In this document: positions 1-11,600 of the stretch, one piece after another
How the letters are laid out: every line of letters begins with the position of its first letter
Numbering within the stretch: position 1 is the stretch's first letter
Assembly: GCA_040357565.1 (NCBI GenBank)
Contig: JBDODJ010000140.1
Length of the DNA stretch: 28,150 nt
Source of the DNA: Cercozoa sp. M6MM
Lineage: Eukaryota > Endomyxa: Ascetosporea
Strand: one strand, 5' to 3'
Program-made: the position numbers and the translations under genes
Notes under the pieces: model-generated
Told to the model about the DNA's origin: nothing
The model's input: the letters and a program-made list of their open reading frames with translations, nothing else
Databases searched by the model: none

Positions 1-80
<80 letters not shown>
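1..80. repeat. (TG)40 microsatellite in an intron
   Basis: Forty uninterrupted TG units open the window. The first supported exon of the surface-protein gene starts at about 111, after a splice acceptor ending TACAG at 110, so the tract lies inside an intron of that gene. Open frames through it (Cys-Val repeats) are an artefact of the repeat. The tract continues past the left edge, so its full length is unknown. Confidence 0.97.
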
Positions 81-81
<1 letters not shown>

Positions 82-110
82 CTCTTTATTGGCAAAGAGG
101 TTGTGTACAG

Positions 111-3100
111 CTGTCGACAGTGACATTGACGTCGGCACAAGGGAGCACGTTCGACTATCGTATCGAGTACACACCCAGTCTGCTGGACTACTCGATCGAG
201 TCGACACTCACGGCTGTGCCACAAGAGGTATGGCTTCTCCTTTATCTGTAGACTGTAAGCACGTAGATTCTAGATACATGTACGTTTATTGCAGAAAGTA
301 GAGAACCGCAAGTTGGATCTTAAGGTGACCGTGTCATTCCAGCAGGCGCCGATCTGGCGTGAGCAACTTCGCTTTACGGCAGACCTGCATCAACAAAATG
401 GGTTAGAGTCAGAGCCGAGCACGATTCGCACAATCACGCACACGTTGAATTCCTCCGAGTCGCAGTCTCTCGGTGTGGAGTACAATGAGACAAATTCAAC
501 GTTCGGCGTCCTGACCTACCGCTTCCAGCTGACCGAGCAAACTGGTACACTGTGTTCTATGGTGTGAGGGTTACCGACATAGTGTATTGTGTAGGATGCT
601 TCCGTGTGGCCGTGTCGCCCGTCATGTCCCACGGCAGCACGAAAGGCACTGTGCAGCACAGCTACGCGTGTCACAAACCGGCAGGAATTGGTTCCGAGTA
701 CGCTTGGGCGCTTACAGGTGAGAACAGATTAGTGTGTTGATTGTGTGGACAGTAAGTTGATATGCGAAGTACTTGTGCTTTTGTGTAGATGCCATTGGTT
801 CCAACCTTACAGTCAGTTACAAGTGCACTTATATTCAAAGTCCGGTGTGTCCTCGATTTAGTTTACAAATTTATGCATATATTTAATAGTGTGCCTGTGT
901 ATTTCTCTTAGATTCGACTCAGAATAAGATTAATGTATAACGACAACAACGCTACGTTCACCGACAGCACTTACCATAACCTACCTGGCTGCTCCAACAA
1001 CGGCTTCGCGAACGCCAGCATGCGGTTTACACCGGCCGATATACCGTACACTGAGGTACAGTCATCTTGATTCGACTCTGGCCTTACTCCCTTGACCCTC
1101 TAACCGTTCCCCAGGAACACGACTGGATGGGATTCTCCGGGTCCTGGTACTACACATTCGACGGCAGCGAGGGCGTGCGCTCGGAGGAAGCAATCATTCC
1201 CTACAACACAATAACGTACCGTAGAATGCCGTACCGGGTACCCACACTGACCCCCCTTTTCCCTACTCGGTTTCACCCATTTAATCTTCTGTGCTAAACA
1301 TTGTTAGACACCGCAACTCTCGCAGTACAAGACACTACAGTTCAAGCAGCTGGAGGACACGATTTGGTTCTGGGCCTGGATGGTCTCAGCCAGGAAGATG
1401 AGTCCGCTCTCGCGCTCCAAGATGGGCATCATAGGCGAGTACGCCAACTATACCGTCGGAGAATATACTCTGCGTTACCGCGGTACTTGCGAGTCTGTGT
1501 ATCGATGTGTTTATGTATCAACTCTACACTTGTATGTATACATTTCAGTGTGTACTTGTCGATGCATTTGTATGTGTTTTGTTCCCGGCATCAGTCAATA
1601 CCGGCGCATCGATCAATCGCAGTGCGACGTACCACAAGAGCGAACTCGGTCCCGACGGGTCCAAAGTGAGACTTACCGTGTTTCGTTGGTCGCCGTGGCT
1701 GCCTGGTACGTCCGAGGGGGTATAGGAAGTAGTGGGACTAGAAACTACAAATTATTGTAGGGGTGGTGGCCGACAGGGGCGACCACTCTCCGCCTTTTAT
1801 CACCATCTTACCTCGGCCGTCCAAGGTACCTTTACCCCTTTCCCTCCTCCCATTTTACCTCCTCCCCCAGGCAACAGACGTAGTAGCACGATTCAAGGCA
1901 GAGAATCCGCGCATTCTGCAGGTGTACTTTAGTGCCGCGAGAAATGCAACTGGGTAACCCGATTTTACACCCCCCACAAACTTACCCCCTCCCCCGTAGA
2001 CACAAGGCAGTGCTGGTGGAAGGCAACAAAACGACGGTACACGAGGTGGAAGCGCAGCCAGTGGTGCAAGAGTTCGCGTGTGCCGACTCGCCATGCTATG
2101 TGACTGACCTGTATGGTCACAACAAGGCCTATCCGATCGGTACAGTTTTGAGCGACACCGACAAGGTTTTCTTTGATGTCGCCAGAGGCTTTGCTCCTGG
2201 ACCGGGTATGCTTTACCCCTATACCCCTCGCACCTTACTCCCTTATTCCTACCCCTTACCCCTTTATTCCTTTACCCCCTCGGTGTTGCAGGTCCACACA
2301 CTGTTGGCATGTCGCACCAGGAGAGTCGAATCGACTACGATGTGTCTGCAATGTACGAGATCAACCAGGTACTTTACCTCCTTCCTGCACCCCCTCCATT
2401 ACTCTCTGATACTCATACAGGACATAGTGGAGTACGGCGGGAGGATCGAAGTGAACAATGTTGTTGTGTTGGACACTGTCGAGAGTACTGGGTACTCGGA
2501 GTCATCGCGTGTCCGATTCGATTTTGACGAGGTCGTTAACGCCGCTTTAACCGTGGACGGTGCTGCCGCTGCCATGGAAGCACGTGTCCTGCAACTGCGA
2601 GTGTTTGGATTGGGTCGGTCCAAATGGACCAATCGAACACACGAAGAGTCGGCTCTGCTCAACGTGTGGCCGGTACTGCCTCAGGTTGGTACTGAGGTTT
2701 TACCCTCCCCGTTCCTCTTAACCTTTTACCCCCGTTGCCTCTCTCCCTTTTTACCCCCTTTTTTATACATCATTTAATCCTCTTTCACCCCATTTTACCC
2801 TTTTTACACCTCCCCCGACAGAGATGAAACTGAATGCGAGCGCACAGACGGTGCGAGTGTCTTACACAGACACCTCGTCGGCGTCGTTTCGGGACGACGT
2901 GGTCTACGTCAACGACGTCGGTCCCATCGATGCGAAAAACGGCGTCGCTCGCAACGTTTTTGACGTGCCGATGCATTTTGAAATCGGCGAGTGCAAAAAC
3001 CTGACGTTGCGTGTCGATACGGCTGCTGGGTTGGTTCCCCCACACCCCTCCTACCCCTTTACCCCTCCTGTAGTACGTTATCGGCTGAGTCGGAAGCANN

Positions 3101-5435
3101 NNNNNNNNGGAGAGTACTCGAAGTGCACCGGTTCGCAAAGTACAACTGCTGACGCCGCGGCTGCCGATCGACCTGCAAAGCAATGTGTCTGGTAGTCTTA
3201 CCCCCCCCCCCCCCCCGCCCGTTTACCCCTTTTTACACCCTGTTTACCTCCCTGTTTACCCTTTTATGCTTCCCTGTTTGCCTCTCAGATACGAATCTCA
3301 CGTTCCGTGTGACCTGGGAGCTGCCTTCCGACTACATTGCGCACTGGCCAGTCACTGGGTAGGTCGTTTCTATCAACCCACCCCCATCCCTTTACCCCCC
3401 TTCGTTGCACAGTGTGGAACTCAAGTCGAACGATACAGTACTGACTGGAGATTATTCGGTGTCACTGGATGCAACGTCGGTCGACATCGATGTTGCATTT
3501 TCCGACGTTGCTACTGTGCCTGCTGTGTGGTAATTTACTCACTTAACTCTTTTACCCTCCTCTTACCCCACTTTACCTTCTTCTCCCCAGGGAGTTGAGT
3601 GCCCAGACACTGTACTTTGACACGAGAAATCCGGCGTGCGAGGAGAGACTCAAGTTGCGATTGACTGGTCCCAAACAAGGTCACGTCAGTGTCCACGTCG
3701 AGTACATGGAACGAACAGCCTTGTCGGGTCTTGTCGTGCACTATGACCAGTCAGTCGGCGACGGAGTCATGTCGCACTTAACCAACTACGAAACTGTACC
3801 CCCCTTTACCCCTATTCCCCTCCCTCACCTCCCTTACTTACCTTCCTTACCCTAGGTGCTGGTGTCGCTTGAGAACGCAACTGGCGACGTTTTCTTGACG
3901 AAAAATGTCACTCTTGCTGAGGTAGCTTGTTCACTTTATTCCCCTCTTACCCCTGCCCCTCACTCCCTTTACCCCCTTTGAATGAAGGTCGATAAGGAAG
4001 CCGAGTTTTCCTTGCCGTTTTCGCTGCTCGAGGTAGTGATACCTTCCCCCTATTACCCTTTTTAACCCGCCCCCCCCCACAGATGCGCGAGGTCAATGCG
4101 ACGAACCAGGAGTGTCGTGTGAGTGTGTACATTGAGAATGCATTGGATGGCACCAGAGCTGTGTCGACGGTGTTGGAGACACCGCGACCACCCAAGACAG
4201 GTCCACTGGTCCGAGGTCGCTTGGTCTACGGTGGCCGTGGTCTATTCCTAAATGTGACTGGTATAGTTTCTGAACCCTCCGTATCCTCCTTGACTTTATC
4301 CCTTTATTTAACACACGAAGGTGCCGACTCGAACGTTGCTCTTACTGAGGTGTCGATCGAAGTGGACTCGCGTCCGAGTGAGTCAACTGAGGTCACGCAA
4401 GGCAACTCGGCGCACTTCTTTGTGCCTTTGACTGCTGGTACCAGACCTTGTTTGTCAGTGCTTTTTTTTAAATAAATTGAGCGCAGATGAGTGCGTGCAA
4501 GGAGTGAATGCCGCACAGACGAACGTGATTTTTGAATCGCCTGCGACAGCAGCGAATCTGTCAGTGTGTGCTCCCTCTCAGCCTGACGGTAGCCGTTCGA
4601 ACCTGGTGCAACTCGTGCTGCGTCTGGCTGGCATCGAACTGCATGTATCCTCACCTTGCATTACCTTTTATTTCAATATTCTTGGTGTCTTTTTAGGCCG
4701 AGGGAAGCTCGGAGTGGTTCGACCTGCGCGACGCCTTGCGCGACGAGATCGTCGACTTTTTGCAGTCTGGTGCCGACACGCAGGTTCGCGTTGTCGCTCT
4801 CGAAGCCTACAGAGGTCATTTTGATTGCTTCACTTTCGTATAATTGTGTATAAGCTTGTATTGTGACATAAATACTACATATACGGAAAATCAAAAGAGT
4901 TTCCTGCAGGACCGTTGCAGCTGCTGGAAGTTTCGTCGGCAGGTGTGGCAGTCACGGTGCAGATCGAAGGACCCGGTGCTCCCAAAGCAATCGATGTCTT
5001 TGTGGCAACCTGTGTCTCGACGAGTCGTCCTTCCAGCGACTTGCTTCGTCAGCTGGCGTGTTCGGCCAACGACAATTCGATGCCACTGGACACTGCACCT
5101 TTGGCGCTGGCCGAGACGCCTCGTCCTGTGGACAGGAGTGACACTTCTAACTGGTGGATCTACGTCGTCATTGCTGCCGGTGTGATCGCCGCAGCTGTTT
5201 TCGTGTACAAGTACTACCTGCGCGAGAGTGACTTTGGCTTCTTCTCCTACTCCAAGGTACTGTTCATTTGATGTATTTTTTCTTCTCATCTTACTGCTGT
5301 ACACTGCAGGAGCGTCGCTTTGCTGAGCGTGCTGCTTTGACCGAGTTGTCCATGGAGGATATGGAAGATATGGCTCCTCGCTTCCCTCGACGCGATCAAA
5401 CGACTGTAACACTAGGTTTGTGTCACGGCGAGTGA
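111..5435 (+). CDS. Large type I membrane (surface) protein, 5'-partial, about 25 exons
   Basis: I do not recognise the family. The gene is entered inside an intron, so the N-terminus and signal peptide are missing. Exons join in one frame across roughly 25 short GT-AG introns (for example exons 111-227, 295-544, 595-717). The product is a long extracellular chain rich in beta-strand-like alternation and N-X-S/T sequons (NSSES, NETNST, NATG, NRTHE, NLTLRV, NVTG), as expected of a glycoprotein passing the secretory path. Near the end, residues around WFDLRDALRDEIVDFL and GVAVTVQIEG (about 4697-5030) have the layout of a SEA-like fold beside a membrane; this is a tentative call. One transmembrane helix follows at about 5149-5220 (NWWIYVVIAAGVIAAAVFVY), then a short cytosolic tail with acidic and basic patches, ending TGA at 5433-5435. 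A ten-base N gap (3099-3108) interrupts one exon. Role unknown; adhesion, sensing or cell coat are all possible. Confidence 0.8.
2205..2291 (+). repeat. Example of a TTTACCCC-type intron (C runs joined by TTTA)
   Basis: This intron of the surface-protein gene is almost wholly made of CCCCTATACCCC, TTACCCCTTT and CCTTTACCCCC words. The same composition recurs in introns near 1240, 1830, 2700, 3195, 3800, 3930, 4040, 14870, 15240, 15860, 21200, 21620, 21720 and 27820 on the + strand, and as GGGGTAAA near 6550, 6740, 9500, 9660, 9830, 10280, 11170, 11510, 12190, 12610 and 12930 for the - strand AQR gene. Confidence 0.9.
3099..3108. other. Assembly gap of ten N
   Basis: Ten N fall inside or at the edge of an exon of the surface-protein gene. 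The frame entering from the left (exon starting after GTAG near 3074) and the frame that is open on the right do not agree if exactly ten bases are missing, so the N count is probably a placeholder or an intron is hidden here. The translation around this point should not be trusted. Confidence 0.98.
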
Positions 5436-5603
5436 ACTGCAGCCTGGATTGGCGATTGATTTCTTTCGCCACTGACCCGGGAGAACCGTTCCGAGTCTAA
5501 TATTTTTCGTTTGTGTGTTTGAATGGAACGGAACGGGAGCGGAGCTTATTTCAAGCGAAGCAACGCAAAGGAAACGAAAGTACGTAGTACTAACATGACT
5601 TAG

Positions 5604-5632
5604 CTATAGTCGAGTGGTTAGCTAAGGCCTAG
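5604..5632 (+). other. Possible alternative last exon of the surface-protein gene
   Basis: A donor-like ACTAG|GTTTGTG at about 5415 could pair with the acceptor-like sequence TACTAACATGACTTAG ending at 5603, which contains a classic TACTAAC branch-point word. This would replace the last residues (GLCHGE) with AIVEWLAKA and end at TAG 5630-5632, 14 bases from the stop of the converging AQR gene. The simpler model reads straight to TGA at 5433. Both are open; nothing in the sequence decides between them. Confidence 0.3.
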
Positions 5633-5646
5633 GAAGTCGGCGCAAG

Positions 5647-8600
5647 TTACTGCTGCGGCGCCGGCAGACACTGCTGACGCAGGTGTTGCATGGCACGCGC
5701 ACTCATGCTGTGCACGAGCTGACCAAGCTGCGTCAGATCGCGCAGCGTCAGCACGTGTTGCGGCGCCTCACCAGCTACAAGCAAGGGGTAAAGAAGGTAG
5801 TTAGACTGCGGAAACAAACGCACCCTTGCGTTGCACGTTGTGAACAGTCTCCAGAGCTGGTTCGGCACCTTCTTCTATTGGGAGGTGGGTCAGAAGACAA
5901 AAGGGAGCAGGGGGTATAGTGGGATACCCAGCGGCGCCGTCAGCGCAAGCTGCAGCATCGGCGGCGGCGTCATGAGCTGCCGCATCGTCGGCGCCAACTC
6001 GGCGCAGTTCGCGAACAGTCGCTTGCGACCAAACACCACGAGTCCGTGTCTGAACAGGCAACACAGACAAAATAAACATACGGTCCATATGTACAGTCCA
6101 TATGTACAGGCCAAGTGTACCGAGCACGCGAGACGGCCACGACGAGTCGACGCACATCGCGCAGGTGGCCCACCGACGTGCCGGTGCGCACCAGCGACAG
6201 CAGCACAATGTCGGCCTGCTGGCCCTGGAAGCTGCGATCAATTATTTAAGGGGTTAATTAAGGGGGCAATGACTTCGTTAAAGGGGGCACGGAACGTACC
6301 GATCCACCGTGGAGATCACGGGCGCACCGAACAGTGCCGTCAGCGGCTCGGTCGACAGGCAGCGCTTGGCCACCACGTCCTCCAGGAGCTCTCTCTGTCC
6401 ACATGGACCATACACATGTACACACGGAGCACACACATGGACCACTTGTGTACCTGTCCATTGTACGTCGTCAGCAAGGCAATCTGCGAGGGCTGGTAGC
6501 CGCACAGTCGCAGCAATTGGTACGTCGCCTGGGGGAGGCAGGGGTCAGGGGGTAAAGGGGCAGGGGGAAAAGAGAGGATAAGGGGGGTATACCACGAGAC
6601 TCTCAGCCTCGGCGAGGTTCTGGTAGAAGTGCGCCTGCGGAGCACTCTCACCCTGCCCGTCCAAGTCGCCGACATCGACGAACTGCGCCTCATGCGCCAG
6701 TGTCGCCACAGCGCCCGCGAATTCGCCTTGCCTACGAGGAGGGGTAAGGGGGGGTAGAGTTGGAGGGGGGGGGGGGGGGTAGTACGTGACAGCAGGCAGG
6801 TCGTGCACGACATCGCCGTAGCGCCACGACCACAGACGCGATAGTGCCGGTCGCGAACGACCCTGGGGGGGATAGAGGGGTAAGAGGTAGATAGGTAGGT
6901 AAAGCAAGCTACCTGCTGGTCCAGCGTGAAGTAGTCAGCGTTCTGTCGAATAAGGCGCGCGAACATCGACTGCTCGAGCGGCATGACCTGATGCACGATC
7001 GGCGGCAACTGATGGTGATCGCCAATCAGCACAACGCGGCGCAGACGCTTCTGCGGACTGGGCTGCGACAGCAGCGGCACCAGTGTCTCAATGTCCATCA
7101 CTTGCGCCGCCTCTTCCATCAGCACGTTGTCGAACTGTTGCAGACAAGGTTATGTCTCTCAGTTATATGATCAGTGACATATCAAGACCACTCCACACAG
7201 CAAAGCACCTCCAAGCGCAGACGCTGCACGAACTGTTTGTGCTTCAACGCCGCGTGCGTCACCGTCATGGCCACCACGCGGGCACCGTGCGACACCAGGA
7301 AGTCCTACAGCAACCCCAGCATATAGCCAAACAACCAAAACTGCAAACACAACGCCAGACAGCAAAAAACTGGTACACTCTGCTGGTTTCGCGAAGCTGC
7401 AAGCGTCTCGAACGGACGGCATTCCTGCAACGCGTCGAAGCTGCACACAAAGTCAAAAGCAAAAATCTAGTTTTCGGTTTTTTCTAACTATGATATATTA
7501 CACTCGAGTCAACTCGGCGTACAGCTGCGCGCCTCGTTCGCGCACCTAATCACAGACACAATTATTCTTCAAAATAACGCAAAACTCGAAAATGCGAAAA
7601 CAACAACATAAATCGAGAAACCTGCTCGGGACTGCTGGCATGGCGGAACAGATCGGCAGTCTCGGGCTCAGTCGACGGCAACTCGGCCAGATCGACCTAA
7701 AACAATGAGTTTGACGCGAGGTTCTGAGAAAACACAAAGACTGGCTACGTTTGTGTCACGCTCGTGGAGCTCGGGCTTGTTTGTCTCGACCCTGTAAAAG
7801 CACAAATACAGAACAGATAAACTCGTTGAGAAACCAAAGGTACGGAGAGCCGAGTTGCGGGTTCCAGAAGCTTGCAAACGGGAAGCTGCTCTTCAGCGTG
7901 TCGGTCTGGGCCACAAAAACTATGGGTCACAAAAACTGGGAAAGGAAAAAGCAAAGCAAATTTACATCAGCCTCCGACGCGCACCAATCGTCGTAGGCCG
8001 CATCGACAGCGTAGGCTTTGAAGGCGATGGCAGCCTCAACGGTGGAATCAATGGCTCCGTAGACACCTTAAAGCACCACCAAGGTTAATTTCTTGAAACT
8101 CAATTTTTCATATTTTGCTGAATACCCGCGTAATCGGCAGCGTTAGCCAGACCGACCTTAGCAGCACGCATCGACATAGCGACACGCTTCACATAGCCTA
8201 AGCACACATAGTGGGTATATCGGAGTGCCGGCAGAGGTTTCTGCGGCCTACCGAGCAGAAGCGATCGGCGAGCGGCCCAGTGCTCAACTCGGCCGTGTCG
8301 ACTGAAGTTGTCGCTGCACCAGACAACACCAAAAGATTCCAAGGTCAAGTTTTACTTGCTGAGAACTGATAGACTCTTACGACAGAGCGAGTTTCTTGCT
8401 GCCTTGTCCGAGACGCACTAGATGACGTTGCGGAACAGCGTCGCTACAAAGCAACTTTCGCTCTTTAGAACAGAAAGTCGGAATAAAGAATACCGCAAGG
8501 CGAGCTTTGCGAATAGATCGTTGAGCGCTTGGTTCGAGTGAGCCAACAGCAACGTGCGCTCGCGCTTGCCTGCAACACACGAGTTCTCAGCATTGCAAAA

Positions 8601-11600
8601 CGCAAGAAGCGAAAAAGCAAAAAATGAAAGCAAAACAGCGAAACGACACCTTCAGCACCGACGATCCAGTTGGTGAGAATCTGCGTGGCCACGTCCGTCT
8701 TACCCTGTCAACATAAGAACACATACAGGTGAACTACCGTGTTCAGATACAGCAACTGCAAGTTGTATCTACCGTGCCAGGCGGACCGACGACTAGCGTG
8801 AGACCAGGCAACATGGCGCTTGCCACGGCACTGCAGAAAAATCGTAACTTCTTTTCTTTAATTCTAACCCTCCCGAAGACTTCTGAAGACTTCTGTACCG
8901 AGACTGAACTTCAGTGAAACGCACTTCGTTGCCCTTGACTGCAAACACAGTAAATGTACCCCACCTCCATACTAGCTAAGTATCCGTACCATTGAGAAGC
9001 TGTTTGGACATAAAGTCGGTCTTGAGCGATGATCGCACGCGCACCGTGCCGCTCTCCCTTCGCACGCACCAGGTGTCAGTTTACCCCTCTCCCCCCTACC
9101 ACCAGAAGAAAAAGTTACCACGAGTCGCAGTCAAAGAAGCACTTGAAGGGCGGCACAGGTTCGCCCCGGAAACCTTCGAACACGACTTCGTACTTGACGC
9201 CCAGCGTGTCACGCACATGCCTTTCAATGAGAATTGTAAAGTATACTACATTCCATATCATGTACATGTATACAAGTAGGTAATGCCGTACTCCTATAGT
9301 GCTTAAGAATAATTAAGATAAAAGACAGGTCAGAGTACTGCGCATCCAGGAAGGTGTCGTGGAACTCGATTTCGCCACACTTGCGCGGCTACCAAAAACA
9401 CGGGTACATCAACAAGCTGGCCCAGAGACACACAGGAACGTACGCAAGGATTCACAACAAAGGTTGAAGCCTTCTTCGCGTCGCCACCTGTACCGAGGGG
9501 GATATACAGAGGTATAGAGATACATGGGGGGGGGGAAAGAGGGGGTAAAACCAACAGCGGCGTGCGCAAGCCACTCGGGCAGCAGACCATGGACGTCCTG
9601 CGTCTTGGAGATCGTCACGGCCTCCTCCGGTCGCTCCAGGTCAAGCTGCACCCGGGGGGGGGGGGGGGTAAACAGCAGGGTAGGGGTAAAGAAAGCCTAC
9701 GCCACTAACAGCCGTGGCACGACGCATGAGTTCGCGCATGCTCTGCAGCAGCGAGGCAAAGTTGTTCTCGCGCGGACTGCGACGCACCACCAGGTTGAAC
9801 TCGTTGATGTCGAACGTCGGGTCCTCTGCGGGGGAAGGGGTAGGGTACTGGAGGGGTAAAGGGGTGTGGTAGGGTACGCTGGTCCAGCAGGTACTGAGCC
9901 GGGTCGAGTTCGAGCAGTGCGATGCGCAGGTTGGAGGCGCCGGACGTGTGCGCCGGCACGCGAATGTCGACGACGCGCGCGCCGCGCAGACGTCGCAGAC
10001 CCGTGTGATCCACCTGTAGCCAACATGATGTATAGTAGTCCATATGGCCCGTACATCAGACCAGTTGACATAGTTAAGCGTGTAGTTAGGGGTGTAGTAA
10101 AGAGTGTACATTGGCCAAGAAGACGATCGAGTGTTCGTCCAGTGCGTTCCACTCGGTCAGAGTGCCACGTGCGCGTCCGAAGGCACTCAGATCGTACCGC
10201 ACCTTGACCAACACACGCGCCGGCACCGACTCGCCGCAACGCGGACGCAGAACCTGAGGAGGAAGGTCCAGGTAAGGTGGGGGGTAAGGAGGGTAGGGTA
10301 AGGGGGGTAAGGAGGGTAGGCTAGTGGGGTAAAGCACCTCAACAAGCTCGACAGCCGGGCCGCGCTCGGCGTCGTCGTCTTCGATGGCACCACCGCGCGG
10401 CTCGTCAAGCGGCGCCGCGTCGCGCGACCACCCCGTGAACAGCAGCTTGTCCCTCTGCACACACCCTTAATTAAATACGCAGCCTTAACAGATATAATAT
10501 ATATAACTACAAATACATATACACAGATATATAGATTATATATATATATATATAGATTATAGATATATGTATGTATGTAAAGCTCACACGTACCTTCAAC
10601 TCGTGCGAGTAGACGTACTTGGGACGCAGCTGCTGCACCACGCGCACAATGTCGCCGGCCACCTGCGACGTCGCCTCCAGTCGGTACAGGAAGAAGTTGC
10701 GCAGCAGGTAGTCCTGCAGCGACAGGAAACGCACGTCCAGTTTCGGCCTGCGCACGACAAGTCACCAAATACAACAAAAACCGTCCGCGCGGATGTCGAA
10801 AAATAGAAAAAACGTCCGCGCGGATGTCGAAAGATAAAAAATGTCAGCGCGGAAGTCGGAAAATTAAAAACCTCCACGCGGATGCGGAAAAACACGTCCG
10901 CGCGGATGTGGGAAAATACAAAAAAAGTGTACAAAGTGCGCTCGAATGCGAGAGAGTTCGTGGCCGTGGAGATGTCCCTGTGCAGACACACAAAAGAGTA
11001 CATGTGTCCAAAATGGACGGTCCAAATGGACAGAGAGCGGTACTGCTCGACACGCGAAACGCGCGACAACGCAAACGCCGGCTCCGGCTTGGCCTCGTCC
11101 AGGTCGTCCAGCATGCGACCTTCGGACGTCGCGATCTCGGCGAAGGCGTCGGCCTCCTCCTCCGTCTGGGGGGGGGGGTAAACAGGGGGGTAAACAGGGG
11201 GGTAAACAGGGGGGTAAAACGCACCAGTTTCTGCTCCTGCTCCTGCAGGCGGCATTTCGGTTCGATCAGTGTCACGAGTTTCTCCGTCGGGTACACGGGC
11301 AGACTGGCCTGTCCATACGTACATATGTACACATGTCCATACGTACATTTGTCCACATGTCCATATGTACAGACACACACACAAGTCCGTAAATCCAGTC
11401 CAAATGGACGGCCTACCGTAGGCGGTCCGGCACGCCGGCGGAAACGCGATTTGAGCGACGCCAATAGCACCTGGCGCGGCGCTTTTTCCGCCTGGGGGGT
11501 GAATGGGGTAAAGGGGTCAGGAGTTAGGGGGTTAACAGGGGGGTAAAACTACCACAGCACGTGACACGCGCAGTTTAGCGGCGAGTGATCGCAGCGTTTC

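Noticed and set aside
2205-2291. TTTACCCC tracts as internal telomere repeats
   Set aside because: C-run length varies from two to more than ten, and spacers vary between TTTA, TTA, TATA and CTT. The tracts sit only in introns and follow gene direction. A telomeric relic would be regular and strand-independent.
5600-5675. tRNA-like stretch (TAGTCGAGTGGTTAGCTAAGGC)
   Set aside because: It resembles a tRNA A box, but there is no B box, no T-arm and no acceptor stem within 100 bases, and it overlaps the AQR stop region.
5647-8706. UPF1, SETX or ZNFX1 as the identity of the helicase
   Set aside because: The motif wording (MEEAAQ with [34 protein letters not shown]) and the upstream armadillo and beta blocks match Aquarius in order.
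10782-10920. CRISPR-like pattern of palindromic repeats and spacers
   Set aside because: Units are degenerate, spacers are A-rich and similar to one another and of unequal length, and the array lies in an intron of a nuclear eukaryotic gene. It is a minisatellite.
10596-11546. Long open frames over AQR introns and on the opposite strand (for example 10824-11546 + and 11384-10596 -)
   Set aside because: They run through minisatellite and G-run introns and antisense to AQR exons, and give low-complexity protein with no family. The AQR exons in the same DNA match the family closely.
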